This document shows positions 1 through 6,507 of a stretch of DNA of 6,507 nucleotides, piece after piece (within the stretch, counting starts at the first letter, position 1; each line of letters opens with the position of its first letter). This stretch comes from Gordonia sp. (in: high G+C Gram-positive bacteria) (lineage in GTDB: Bacteria > Actinomycetota > Actinomycetes > Mycobacteriales > Mycobacteriaceae). The stretch spans positions 1-6,507 of the forward strand of contig JASLJL010000279.1 in NCBI GenBank assembly GCA_030152405.1. The letters run 5' to 3'. The notes below the pieces were generated by a model, which was not told where the DNA came from, made no database searches, and saw only the letters and a program-made list of their open reading frames with translations. The position numbers were made by a program, and so were the translations under genes.

Positions 1-3
1 GGC

Positions 4-519
4 TCACTCGTCGACGGCGGCGCGACGCAACTCGGCGCCCCAGGCCCGGAACGGCGTGGGCGCGGGTTCGACGGCCGGTTCCGCTCCGGAGGCGGCCTGA
101 CCGGCGGCGGCGCGGAGGTCGTCCAGGATCACCGACCAGGACACCGCGTCGACCGCGAGGTGGTGGACCGCGATCACCGCGCCGGCACCGACACCCTCAG
201 ACGCGGTGTGCACGAATCGAGCGAGGACTCCGGCGGTCGGGTCGAGTCCACGGTAGGCCCGCTCCCCCACCTCGACCGGATCTCCGGAGTCGACACCGAC
301 CCATCGGTGCAGGGCGGCCTCGTCGACGGGATCGATCACGAGGCCTCCCGCGACACGCATGCGGAGAGCGTCGTGCGCTCGGACCACTGCGCGGGCTGCG
401 CTCGCGAAGACTGTCGCGTCCACTTCCGGCGGCAACGTGATCATCATCGACTGGCCGTAGCAGCTGGTCCAGGGGCCGTCGTGGTCGAGGACCTCCGCCA
501 TGACGGGCGTCGGGACGAC
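4..519 (-). other. NRPS epimerization domain, N-terminal part only
   Basis: Residues 1035-1205. It starts with PTPVMAEVLDHDGPW, has a Q-S-M-M segment and AHDALRMRV, and carries HHLAVDAVSW (1153-1162). The VSW after the HHxxxD core marks an epimerization rather than a condensation domain; the usual DG is again DA (Ala1159). Homology continues through TPFRAWGAELRRAAVDE to the very last codon before TGA. All later epimerization motifs, roughly 270 residues, are missing, so this fragment alone should not be active. Confidence 0.82.
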
Positions 520-3500
520 CTCCCCGATCGGGTCCACGGCGGGTGCGGCGCCGTCTCCGGTCACCGGACGGGCGACGGCGGCGACGGCCCGGATGGTGCC
601 CGCCGCGAACACATCGCCCGTGGTGATCGCGAAGCCGTCCCGCCTGCACCTGGACACCAGGCGAAGCGCCGAGATGCTGTCGCCGCCGAGCCCGAAGAAG
701 TCGTCGGACAGGTCTGTCACGACGATCCCGAGAAGCTCCCCGGTGCGCGCGGCGATGGCCCGCTGCGCGGGCGTCCACGCCGAGGTGTCGGGCTCGACGC
801 CGACGGTCGGGATCGCCGCCGGGGCCGTGGCCTCCAGCGCACGGCGGTCGAGTTTTCCGCTGGACGTCAGCGGCAGCCCGTCGAGCACCGTCACCGATGC
901 GGGGACCAGATGCGGTGGCGCGACAGCGGCGACGGCCGCTCGCAGATCGATCGGATCGAGCACCGCTCCGCGACGCGGCGCCACGAATGCGGCGAGCACG
1001 TGATCGCCGTCGCGTCGCCTCGCGATCACGGCGGTCGCGGCCACCCCGTCGAGCCCGGCGAGGATCGATTCGAGTTCACCCGGTTCCACCCGATGCCCGC
1101 GAATCTTGATCTGGGAGTCGTTGCGCGCGATGAAGACGAGCCTGTCGTCGGCTCCTCGTCGGACCAGGTCGCCGGTGCGGTAGAGACGCTCGCCTCGGGT
1201 GCTGAACGGATCGGCGATGAACCTGCCCGCCGTCAGATCCGGGCGCAGAGCGTAGCCCCGGGCCAACTGGATCCCGCCGATGTAGAGTTCGCCGATCCCG
1301 CCTGCGGCGACCGGTCGAAGCCACGAGTCGAGGACATGAGCCGTCGTGTTGGGGATCGGACCGCCGATCGGAACGGCCGACCCGACGATGTGGTCGGTGA
1401 CGCGTTCGGCGGTCACCTCGACGGCGGCCTCTGCGGGCCCGTAGGTGTTCACGACGTCGCACCGCCAGGTGTCGCGGAGTCGCCGCGCGAGGGCGACGTC
1501 CAACGCCTCGCCGCCCGCCGAGACGGTGCGGACGGTACCCGGCGCCGGACCGCGTCCGGTCTCGAGCAGGGCGGCTATCACCGAGGGGACGAGCTCCACG
1601 AACTCCACCGGGGTGACGCCGAGGAAGTCGGCGAAGGCGTCGAGGTCGCGGTCGATTCCCGGCGGGGCCATCACGATCGTGCCGCCGACGACCAGAGGCC
1701 ACAGGATCTCCGGCACGAACGGATCGAATCCCGGCGAGGTCTTCTGCAGGAGACGGTCGCCGTGGGCGAGCCCGAACTCCCGCTGCCGCCACCAGATCAG
1801 GTTGCCGATGGCGCGATGCGAGACGACGACGCCTTTCGGTCGTCCCGTCGAGCCGGATGTGAACACGAGGTACGCGGCGTTCTCCTGCCGCACGACCGGG
1901 CGGTGAAGCGTACGCCCGGCGCCGGACGCGATCAGTTCCGACACGTCGACGGCGAGATCGCCCACCGCCGTGCGGACCGAGTCCGGGCTCGCAGCGTCGA
2001 CGATCACCGCCGCGGGAGCGGCGTCGTCGACGATCATTTCGATCCTGTCGGTCGGATAGTCGGGGTCGATCGGCGCGACCACACCACCGGCGAGCAGGAC
2101 GCCGACGACGGCGTCGACGAGACCGCGGCCCCGCGGCACGGCCACCCCGACGACGTTCTCTGGTCCCACCCCGAGGTCGAGGAGTGCCGCGGCGATGCGT
2201 TCGGCGGACGTGCGGATCTCACCGAAGGTCGAGGTCTCCCCGTCGGCCCACACCGCGATTGCCCCCGGGCGACTGCGTGCCGTGTCGATGATCTGGCTGC
2301 CGATGTCGGTGGGCGGCGCGAGCTCGGTGTCGACGCACGCGGCGAGCGTCCGCGAGGTGCGGCCGGAGAGGCGTGCGATCGGGCGGTCGGGCGACATGGC
2401 GAAGGCCGCGACGGCGGTGCGCAGCTCATCGGCGATCGTCGCGAGACGGTCGGCGTCGTACCGGTCGGCGTCGGCGTCGAGGAGGAGGACGAGCTGGTCC
2501 GCGGATCTCTCGACGGTGACCGAGAGGTCGTCGACGGGTCCCCGCGCATGGGAGACGACGCGACCGGTGATCCCGCCGAACGTGTACGAGTCGCCCGCCG
2601 GTTTGACGTTGATCCACAATCCCGACGGTGGAAGGTTCTCACCGCGGGTGCGAAGGTGCGGCCGCACCGCGGCCACGGTGTCGGCGACCGTCGCGGTCGC
2701 ATCCACGGGAGTGATCCACGGTCCGAGGCGCAGTGGCACCGGGACCACGTTGACGGTGGTGGTCGGGACGGTCAACGCCGCACTCCGCATGCGGTTCGCG
2801 ACCGGTAGCCCGATGGTGACGAGGTCTCTGGCCATCACCGACGACGCGTGCGCCCCGATCGCCGCGATCACGGCTTCGATCCAGGTGACGCCGGCCGCCT
2901 CGGCGACCTCGTCGATCCCGGTCGCGTCGAGCGAGGTCCGAGCCGAGCGCACCGTCGACACGCCCGACGAGGGCCTGTTCGGCCCGCTGATCGTGGCGGC
3001 CGATTCGTGATCGGAGTCGGCGAGCAGCGCGTCCCAGAACGCGGCGTCGGCGACCGCGGCGTCGGACGCGAGGTACTCGAGCTCCTCGTCGACGACTGCC
3101 GCGGCCGGACCGTATCGACCGCGAGACGTCTGCGCCCCGTGGGTGTGGATGGCGGCGGCGCGGCGTGCGATCAGCCCGAGCCCATGTGCGTCCACGACGA
3201 TGTGGTGTGCGCGAATCGCGACGGTGACACCGTCGGCGCCACTGTCGAGCACGACCGCCTCGGCGCACTGATCGACGGACGGGTCGATCGGTCGAGGCCA
3301 CCAGGCGGCGATGAACTCCTCGGCGGACGCGGCGTCGACGCGGTGGACGGGCACCGCCGACACGTCGTGCGCGCCGAGGTGGACCACGACGTCCTCATCG
3401 GTCGCGGCGAAGCGAGCCGAGAGCATCTCTGCCTCGGTCATCGCCTGCGAGAAGGCGTCGGCGACGGCCTGCGCGCCGCCGCTCGGCGGCGAGGGCAACA

Positions 3501-3621
3501 TCCACGCGTCGGCCACCACGTGGCTGACGCTCGAGGCGTCCACGAGTGACGAACTGAACCAGATTCCGCGCTGGGCGCCCGTGGACGCCAGGGCCGCGGC
3601 GGGCGCCACGATCTCGGTCAT
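4..3621 (-). CDS. Non-ribosomal peptide synthetase, C-A-T-(truncated E), first module of a siderophore assembly line
   Basis: The 1205-residue protein selects an amino acid, condenses it with an upstream acyl group and starts to epimerize it. Order: condensation (about 10-425), adenylation (about 440-930), carrier (about 950-1020), epimerization (from about 1035, cut at 1205). Because the first domain is a C domain with no carrier before it, the acyl donor must come from another protein; its EntF-like sequence suggests an aryl acid. The ATG at 3621 shares four bases with the reductase stop (ATGA); no good ribosome binding site precedes it, so translational coupling is likely. The start is supported because the first C-domain motif (TGAQRGIWF) begins at residue 14. 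The layout resembles the opening module of HtbG, the heterobactin synthetase of Rhodococcus, which is much longer; I do not assign the symbol. The TGA at 4-6 lies mid-domain: split gene, frameshift or nonsense mutation cannot be told apart here. Confidence 0.93.
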   Translation of the reverse strand: MTEIVAPAAALASTGAQRGIWFSSSLVDASSVSHVVADAWMLPSPPSGGAQAVADAFSQAMTEAEMLSARFAATDEDVVVHLGAHDVSAVPVHRVDAASAEEFIAAWWPRPIDPSVDQCAEAVVLDSGADGVTVAIRAHHIVVDAHGLGLIARRAAAIHTHGAQTSRGRYGPAAAVVDEELEYLASDAAVADAAFWDALLADSDHESAATISGPNRPSSGVSTVRSARTSLDATGIDEVAEAAGVTWIEAVIAAIGAHASSVMARDLVTIGLPVANRMRSAALTVPTTTVNVVPVPLRLGPWITPVDATATVADTVAAVRPHLRTRGENLPPSGLWINVKPAGDSYTFGGITGRVVSHARGPVDDLSVTVERSADQLVLLLDADADRYDADRLATIADELRTAVAAFAMSPDRPIARLSGRTSRTLAACVDTELAPPTDIGSQIIDTARSRPGAIAVWADGETSTFGEIRTSAERIAAALLDLGVGPENVVGVAVPRGRGLVDAVVGVLLAGGVVAPIDPDYPTDRIEMIVDDAAPAAVIVDAASPDSVRTAVGDLAVDVSELIASGAGRTLHRPVVRQENAAYLVFTSGSTGRPKGVVVSHRAIGNLIWWRQREFGLAHGDRLLQKTSPGFDPFVPEILWPLVVGGTIVMAPPGIDRDLDAFADFLGVTPVEFVELVPSVIAALLETGRGPAPGTVRTVSAGGEALDVALARRLRDTWRCDVVNTYGPAEAAVEVTAERVTDHIVGSAVPIGGPIPNTTAHVLDSWLRPVAAGGIGELYIGGIQLARGYALRPDLTAGRFIADPFSTRGERLYRTGDLVRRGADDRLVFIARNDSQIKIRGHRVEPGELESILAGLDGVAATAVIARRRDGDHVLAAFVAPRRGAVLDPIDLRAAVAAVAPPHLVPASVTVLDGLPLTSSGKLDRRALEATAPAAIPTVGVEPDTSAWTPAQRAIAARTGELLGIVVTDLSDDFFGLGGDSISALRLVSRCRRDGFAITTGDVFAAGTIRAVAAVARPVTGDGAAPAVDPIGEVVPTPVMAEVLDHDGPWTSCYGQSMMITLPPEVDATVFASAARAVVRAHDALRMRVAGGLVIDPVDEAALHRWVGVDSGDPVEVGERAYRGLDPTAGVLARFVHTASEGVGAGAVIAVHHLAVDAVSWSVILDDLRAAAGQAASGAEPAVEPAPTPFRAWGAELRRAAVDE
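562..774 (-). other. NRPS carrier (thiolation) domain
   Basis: Residues 950-1020. The phosphopantetheine site is DDFFGLGGDSISA with Ser982 (bases 676-678) as the modified residue. The LGGDS form, rather than LGGHS, is typical of carrier domains that are followed by an epimerization domain, which agrees with the next domain. Confidence 0.9.
817..2304 (-). other. NRPS adenylation domain, predicted for a basic amino acid (Orn/Arg-like)
   Basis: Residues 440-935. Core motifs are intact: LVFTSGSTGRPKG (585-597), NTYGPAE (725-731, usual YGPTE has Ala at 730), YRTGDLV (814-820), QIKIRGHRVEPGELE (837-851) and the catalytic Lys923 in SSGKLDRR. By aligning by eye to GrsA and EntF, the ten pocket residues read D633, P634, P637, E676, S701, G703, T726, V734, E735, K923. 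The two acidic positions E676 and E735 plus G703 parallel the known ornithine code of GrsB (DVGEIGSIDK), which points to a positively charged side chain. Ornithine, arginine and N-hydroxyornithine remain open. Confidence 0.85.
2332..3621 (-). other. NRPS condensation domain, EntF-like starter type
   Basis: Residues 1-430 of the synthetase. It holds the active-site stretch HHIVVDAHG (139-147), so both His and the Asp of HHxxxDG are present but the Gly after Asp is Ala145. The stretch GLPVANRMRSAA (271-282) followed by NVVPVPLRL (291-299) matches the EntF pattern of C domains that accept an aryl acid from a stand-alone aryl carrier protein. Dihydroxybenzoate or salicylate as donor is inferred; no aryl-acid genes lie in the window. 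Confidence 0.85.
3618..3621 (-). other. ATGA stop-start overlap between reductase and synthetase genes
   Basis: The TGA stop of the reductase (3620-3618) and the ATG of the synthetase (3621-3619) share bases. There is no AGGAG-like element in the 15 bases before this ATG, so the synthetase is probably translated by ribosomes finishing the reductase, keeping the two products linked in amount. Confidence 0.85.
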
Positions 3622-5453
3622 GCGAGCGTGTACACCGTCTCGCCGCAGTAGATGTGCTGCGCCGACTCGACTCGAAGACCGGCCTGCGCGAAAAGCGCCC
3701 GATGTTCGGCGTCGGTCCGGAAACCGGATCCGTAGACGGCGAGGTTGGTCAGGTCGGCCATCGTGTCGTGGTCGCTGAGCTGACTCTCCTGCATGGGCTC
3801 CTCCACCACGATCAGACGTGCGCCGCTCGATGCGAGTCGGGTGAGCAGGTGCGCGGCGTCGGCGTCGGGATTCTTGTCCAGCATCGACACGAGCAGGACC
3901 CCGTCGGCGTCAGGCAGATCCTCGAACACCGATTGGCCGCGGAACGAGATCCGTTCGAAGACCGGGTCGGTAGTCAGGGCGTCTCCGAGGTCGGAGCGGA
4001 TGTGCTCGATCTGAGCCGGCATGCCCAGGATCGTGACGTGCAGATCGGGGAACGTCTCGGCGAGCTTCGTCGCGTACGTCGTGGCGCCGTCGGCGTGCAC
4101 GACCACGTGAGTCAGCCCGTCGAAGACGTCCGTCGTCACCAACGTCGGTGCGATGTAGTTGGCGAAGTCGTCCGCGTCGGAGAAGTACCGTCGACCCGAC
4201 GGGTGCGAACCGAGGAGCGTCCGGTATCCGACGCCGAACATGTCGCCGTAGACGGAGCCGCCGCTGCGGACCGCGTCGGCGAGTCCGAAGAGGGCCCGCT
4301 CGGCGAGCGCTTCCGGACTCTCCAGGTGGAGGTCCTTCGCGTAGTAGTCGTCGGTGAGCTGTTCCCCGAGGTTGGTGAGCCGGTAGTCGTCGCCGTCCTG
4401 TTCGACGAGGTCGGCGGTGATCAGGTACCGGAGGAACTTGCCGAGGGCGACCGGATCGCACTCAGTCGCCTCGGCGAGATCGTGAAGTCGGCTGACGCCG
4501 CGCGAGAGCTGCTCGGGCACGTCGAGCGTCACCGCGACACGCAGTGCGATCGGCGGCAGCAGCTCGCACATCTCGTGGAACTTGTCCTCCGCCCAGTCTT
4601 CGGACGCGTCGGGCAGCGCCGGGTCCTCGGCGAGTGTCGCCACGGTCTCGCGACGCCAGTACCCGGCCACTTCGAGGTGATTCTTAGGCACCTGCCGGTC
4701 CTCGACGAGGTGGCGCCGAATCGCTTTCAGGCTCAGAGTCTCCCCCGCCACCCAGGCGTACACCGTCCCGGAGGGCCAGTCGAGACCGGTCACGGCGTCG
4801 AACATCAGGTTCGTGGTGCCGCCTGGCGCGTCACCTCGGACCAGCCACCGCACGTCGACGTCGGGCCCGGCCGCCAGGTCCTGTTTGTCGGCGCTGTCGG
4901 CGACCTCGATGATCACCGTCGCGGCCTGCCCGGTGGGATGGTCCTCGATCCAACGGCCGATCGCGGGCAGTGCCGTCTCGTCGCCGACGATCAGCATGTG
5001 GTCGATGTTCTCGGGATGGGCGTCGGTGACGTGGGGACCGACGATGTGCGCGCGGTCGCCCACCTCGCATCGGGCCGACCAGGTCGACGCGATGCCGGTG
5101 CCGTGACGGACGAAGTCGACGACGAGGCGGCACGCGTCGGCGTCCCAGTACCGGACCGTGTACGCGCGGACCATCGGCCGGCGGTCCTGCGGATGGATCA
5201 GCTCGCCGTCGCCCTGCACCGGCAGGGCGGGTTCGGACTCGCCGGGCGCGGGGAAGATGAACCGGACGGCGTCGTCGAACTCGTCACTGCGGAACTCTGG
5301 GACGGTGATGCCGTCACCGGTCGTGTAGCCGCGCAGTTGTTCGCCTCCGAAGACGATGCGTCGCATGCCCGGTGTCACGTCGTACACGTCGGTCACCTCG
5401 ATCTCGCGGATCGCGGGGCTGTAGAACGTCTTCTGTCGAACGGTGCGGGGCAT
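3618..5453 (-). CDS. Siderophore-interacting FAD reductase fused to a degenerate O-methyltransferase-like domain
   Basis: The protein has 611 residues, about twice the length of an ordinary siderophore-interacting protein (SIP). Residues 10-270 form the SIP part, a flavoprotein that reduces imported ferric siderophore in the cytoplasm to free the iron. It shows the FAD motif RAYTVR (96-101), HGTGIASTW (117-125), GDETALPA (157-164), VAGE (235-238) and GYWRRE (264-269). Residues 290-611 resemble a winged-helix small-molecule O-methyltransferase but lack key SAM and catalytic residues (see separate entry). The ATG at 5453 is chosen because AGGAG lies 10 bases upstream and the SIP homology starts directly after it. 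An in-frame ATG at 5516 would add 21 residues rich in Pro, Arg and Ser and overlap the hydroxylase gene. The gene sits between hydroxylase and synthetase and overlaps the latter by ATGA, so all three are probably one operon. Reduction of the siderophore made by this cluster is inferred; the role of the second half is unknown. Confidence 0.92.
   Translation of the reverse strand: MPRTVRQKTFYSPAIREIEVTDVYDVTPGMRRIVFGGEQLRGYTTGDGITVPEFRSDEFDDAVRFIFPAPGESEPALPVQGDGELIHPQDRRPMVRAYTVRYWDADACRLVVDFVRHGTGIASTWSARCEVGDRAHIVGPHVTDAHPENIDHMLIVGDETALPAIGRWIEDHPTGQAATVIIEVADSADKQDLAAGPDVDVRWLVRGDAPGGTTNLMFDAVTGLDWPSGTVYAWVAGETLSLKAIRRHLVEDRQVPKNHLEVAGYWRRETVATLAEDPALPDASEDWAEDKFHEMCELLPPIALRVAVTLDVPEQLSRGVSRLHDLAEATECDPVALGKFLRYLITADLVEQDGDDYRLTNLGEQLTDDYYAKDLHLESPEALAERALFGLADAVRSGGSVYGDMFGVGYRTLLGSHPSGRRYFSDADDFANYIAPTLVTTDVFDGLTHVVVHADGATTYATKLAETFPDLHVTILGMPAQIEHIRSDLGDALTTDPVFERISFRGQSVFEDLPDADGVLLVSMLDKNPDADAAHLLTRLASSGARLIVVEEPMQESQLSDHDTMADLTNLAVYGSGFRTDAEHRALFAQAGLRVESAQHIYCGETVYTLA
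3621..4586 (-). other. Methyltransferase-like C-terminal domain with lost SAM site (pseudo-enzyme domain)
   Basis: Covers residues 290-611 of the reductase fusion. The first part (about 300-370) matches the dimerization/winged-helix domain of plant- and polyketide-type O-methyltransferases: ALRVAVTLDVPEQL, then LAEATECDPVALGKFLRYL, then YRLTNLGEQL. The rest follows the methyltransferase fold in order. At motif I, where V-V-D-V-G-G-G-x-G is expected, the protein reads VVHADGATT (451-459). The acidic residue at the end of the next strand (usual VLDLP) is Gly in ILGMP (475-479). The catalytic His-Asp-Trp is replaced by Asp-Lys-Asn (526-528, bases 3870-3878). In contrast LIVVEEP (547-553) and the late motif FRTDAEH..LFAQAGLRV are kept. 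I read this as a folded domain under selection that no longer binds SAM in the usual way. A structure or SAM-binding assay could overturn this. Confidence 0.8.
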
Positions 5454-5463
5454 GCTGCAGTGA

Positions 5464-5468
5464 CTCCT
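5464..5468 (-). promoter_or_regulatory. Ribosome binding site of the reductase fusion gene
   Basis: On the minus strand AGGAG is followed by ten bases and then ATG at 5453. It sits in the 40-base gap (5454-5493) after the hydroxylase stop. It decides the start in favour of 5453 over the in-frame ATG at 5516. No hairpin or T-run terminator is seen in this gap, which supports read-through from the hydroxylase gene. Confidence 0.75.
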
Positions 5469-5493
5469 GGTACGGGGTGGGGACTGAGGTCGA

Positions 5494-6507
5494 TCAGGCG
5501 GTGCGTGAGAGCGCACGTCCGCGGGCGACGGACTCCACGATCTCGCCGGAGCGGATCGCGATGTTGGACAGCAACGACGACGTGAGTCCGTGAGTGTGCT
5601 CGGTGCCGCCCTGGGTGTAGACCCCGCCCGCGATCGGTCGGCTGGTCACCACCCGGTAGTCGCGGTCCACCTCGTCCGGGCGCCCGCCCGGTGCGACCAG
5701 GTCGCCGAGGAGTCCGCGCAGATCGGTCGGGGTGAAGCCCGTGGCGTAGACGACGGCGTCGACGGCCATCGCCTCGACCTCGCCGGTGAGCAGGTTCTCG
5801 ATCGAGACCTGCACGTCGTCGTCGGTCTCGTCGGCCCCCACCAGCTTCGACGTGCCCCGCATGAAGAGCCTGCGGGATCCGTCGACGTGTTCGGCGTACT
5901 CCCGGCGGTACAGCTCTCGGATCAGGTCGAGGTCGACACACGAGTAGTTCGTCGAACGGTGGTAGTTGAGAAGTGAGGTGCGCTGCGCGTCGTCGGCGGT
6001 GTAGAAGTCGTCGACGGCGGTCGCATCGAAGATGCGGTTCGCGTACGGGCTGTCGTCGGCGGGCACGTAGCCGTACTTGGCGAACACGTTGTGCACCTGC
6101 GCCGCGGGATAGTTGTCGTGGAGATACTCGACGACCTCGGCGGCGCTCTGGCCGGCACCGACGACGAGGAACCTCTGGTGAGTGGGCTCGGGCAGTCCTT
6201 CGAGGTGATCGAGGAGCCGGTGATTGTGGAACTGTCGCGCAGTGGTGGTGACGCCGTCGGGCAGCGACTCGCGCAGCCCGCCTGCGACCACCACGTTGCT
6301 GGCGTTGAGCACGATCGGTCCGTTCGGTCCGGTCGCCTCGACGACCAGGTGACCGTCTGCTTCGCGGACGGCGTCGGCGCGAGTTCCGTAGTGGACGTCG
6401 GCCGAGACCTTCTGTTCGGCCCAGTCGAGGTAGTCGTGGAACTCTCGGCGGGTGGGGAAGAACGTCTGGTGATTGATGAAGTGAGCCATGCGCCCGCGGT
6501 CGGCGAG
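5494..6507 (-). CDS. L-ornithine/L-lysine N-hydroxylase (siderophore biosynthesis), 5'-partial
   Basis: This is a flavin-dependent N-monooxygenase of the IucD/PvdA/SidA family. Such enzymes use FAD, NADPH and O2 to hydroxylate the side-chain amine of ornithine or lysine (or a diamine) in the cytoplasm, the first step towards a hydroxamate iron ligand. The frame is open to the window edge and 337 residues are visible. A Met codon at 6489 is internal: the family motif FFPTRREFHDYLDWA follows within ten residues and normally lies about 100 residues into the protein, so the FAD-binding GxGxxN segment is missing only because of the window edge. Visible are the NADPH motif GAGQSA (6142-6159), the substrate-side stretch YANRIFDATAVDDFY, NYSCVD, the late ATGF motif (YATGFTPTD), and the conserved C-terminal HGLTSSLLSNIAIRSGEI. 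The end is intact. It is first of three co-directional genes, 40 bases upstream of the reductase gene. The neighbouring peptide synthetase favours ornithine as substrate, but lysine or a diamine cannot be excluded. Confidence 0.93.
   Translation of the reverse strand, partial: LADRGRMAHFINHQTFFPTRREFHDYLDWAEQKVSADVHYGTRADAVREADGHLVVEATGPNGPIVLNASNVVVAGGLRESLPDGVTTTARQFHNHRLLDHLEGLPEPTHQRFLVVGAGQSAAEVVEYLHDNYPAAQVHNVFAKYGYVPADDSPYANRIFDATAVDDFYTADDAQRTSLLNYHRSTNYSCVDLDLIRELYRREYAEHVDGSRRLFMRGTSKLVGADETDDDVQVSIENLLTGEVEAMAVDAVVYATGFTPTDLRGLLGDLVAPGGRPDEVDRDYRVVTSRPIAGGVYTQGGTEHTHGLTSSLLSNIAIRSGEIVESVARGRALSRTA

Noticed and set aside
160..2808. A very long open frame on the plus strand opposite the synthetase gene
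   Set aside because: It lies wholly antisense to a gene with unmistakable NRPS motifs, its translation is Arg/Asp/Gly-rich low-complexity with no domain I recognise, and long antisense frames are expected in GC-biased coding DNA.
4684..4696. TTAGGC-like string resembling half of an IdeR/DtxR iron box
   Set aside because: Only a half-site is seen, it is inside the SIP coding region (codons for VPKN), and there is no promoter position nearby.
5454..5493. Internal promoter or terminator in the gap between hydroxylase and reductase
   Set aside because: Forty bases with no convincing -10/-35 pair, no iron-box palindrome and no stem-loop; only a ribosome binding site can be supported.
5454..5516. 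Longer reductase start at the ATG at 5516
   Set aside because: It would overlap the hydroxylase gene by 23 bases and add 21 Pro/Arg/Ser-rich residues unlike SIP N-termini; the ATG at 5453 has AGGAG ten bases upstream.
3654..5585. A long open frame on the plus strand opposite the reductase gene
   Set aside because: Same reasoning: its composition is that of a mirror frame, it shows no recognisable motif, and the minus-strand protein has clear SIP motifs.
6487..6489. ATG at 6489 as the true start of the hydroxylase
   Set aside because: The frame is open upstream and reads LADRGR before the Met, which fits the family; starting here would remove the FAD-binding region.

Overview
The window is high-GC DNA with strongly GC-biased third codon positions. 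It carries three consecutive genes, all on the minus strand, from a siderophore locus. The protein sequences (EntF-type condensation domain, siderophore-interacting protein, IucD/SidA-type N-hydroxylase) and the codon bias fit an actinobacterium, most likely of the mycolic-acid group (Gordonia, Rhodococcus, Williamsia or relatives). The genus is an inference; no rRNA or other marker gene is present.

In the direction of transcription (right to left) the layout is as follows. (1) 6507-5494 is the C-terminal three quarters or so of an FAD/NADPH-dependent L-ornithine/L-lysine (or diamine) N-hydroxylase; its N-terminus lies beyond the right edge. (2) 5453-3618, after a 40-base gap with a clear AGGAG ribosome binding site, is a 611-residue two-part protein. 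Its first half is a complete siderophore-interacting protein (FAD ferric-siderophore reductase). Its second half has the fold signature of a winged-helix O-methyltransferase, but the SAM-binding and catalytic residues are replaced. (3) 3621-4 overlaps gene 2 by four bases (ATGA) and encodes a non-ribosomal peptide synthetase with domains C-A-T and the first part of an epimerization domain. It stops at a TGA (4-6), about 170 residues into a domain that normally has about 430-450. There is no gene-free stretch over 300 bases; the only intergenic sequence inside the window is the 40-base gap.

Together these genes describe a mixed catecholate-hydroxamate siderophore pathway. The hydroxylase makes the hydroxamate precursor. 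The EntF-like first C domain, with no carrier domain before it, suggests that an aryl acid such as 2,3-dihydroxybenzoate is loaded from a separate carrier protein. The A-domain pocket reads as specific for a basic amino acid (Orn/Arg-like), and the epimerization domain would turn it to the D form. This matches the start of the heterobactin-type assembly line (aryl cap on Arg, later N-hydroxyornithine). The reductase would release iron from the imported complex.

The most unusual points are the fusion of an iron-siderophore reductase to an apparently dead O-methyltransferase domain, and the abrupt end of the synthetase inside the epimerization domain, where the stop codon overlaps a possible GTG start.
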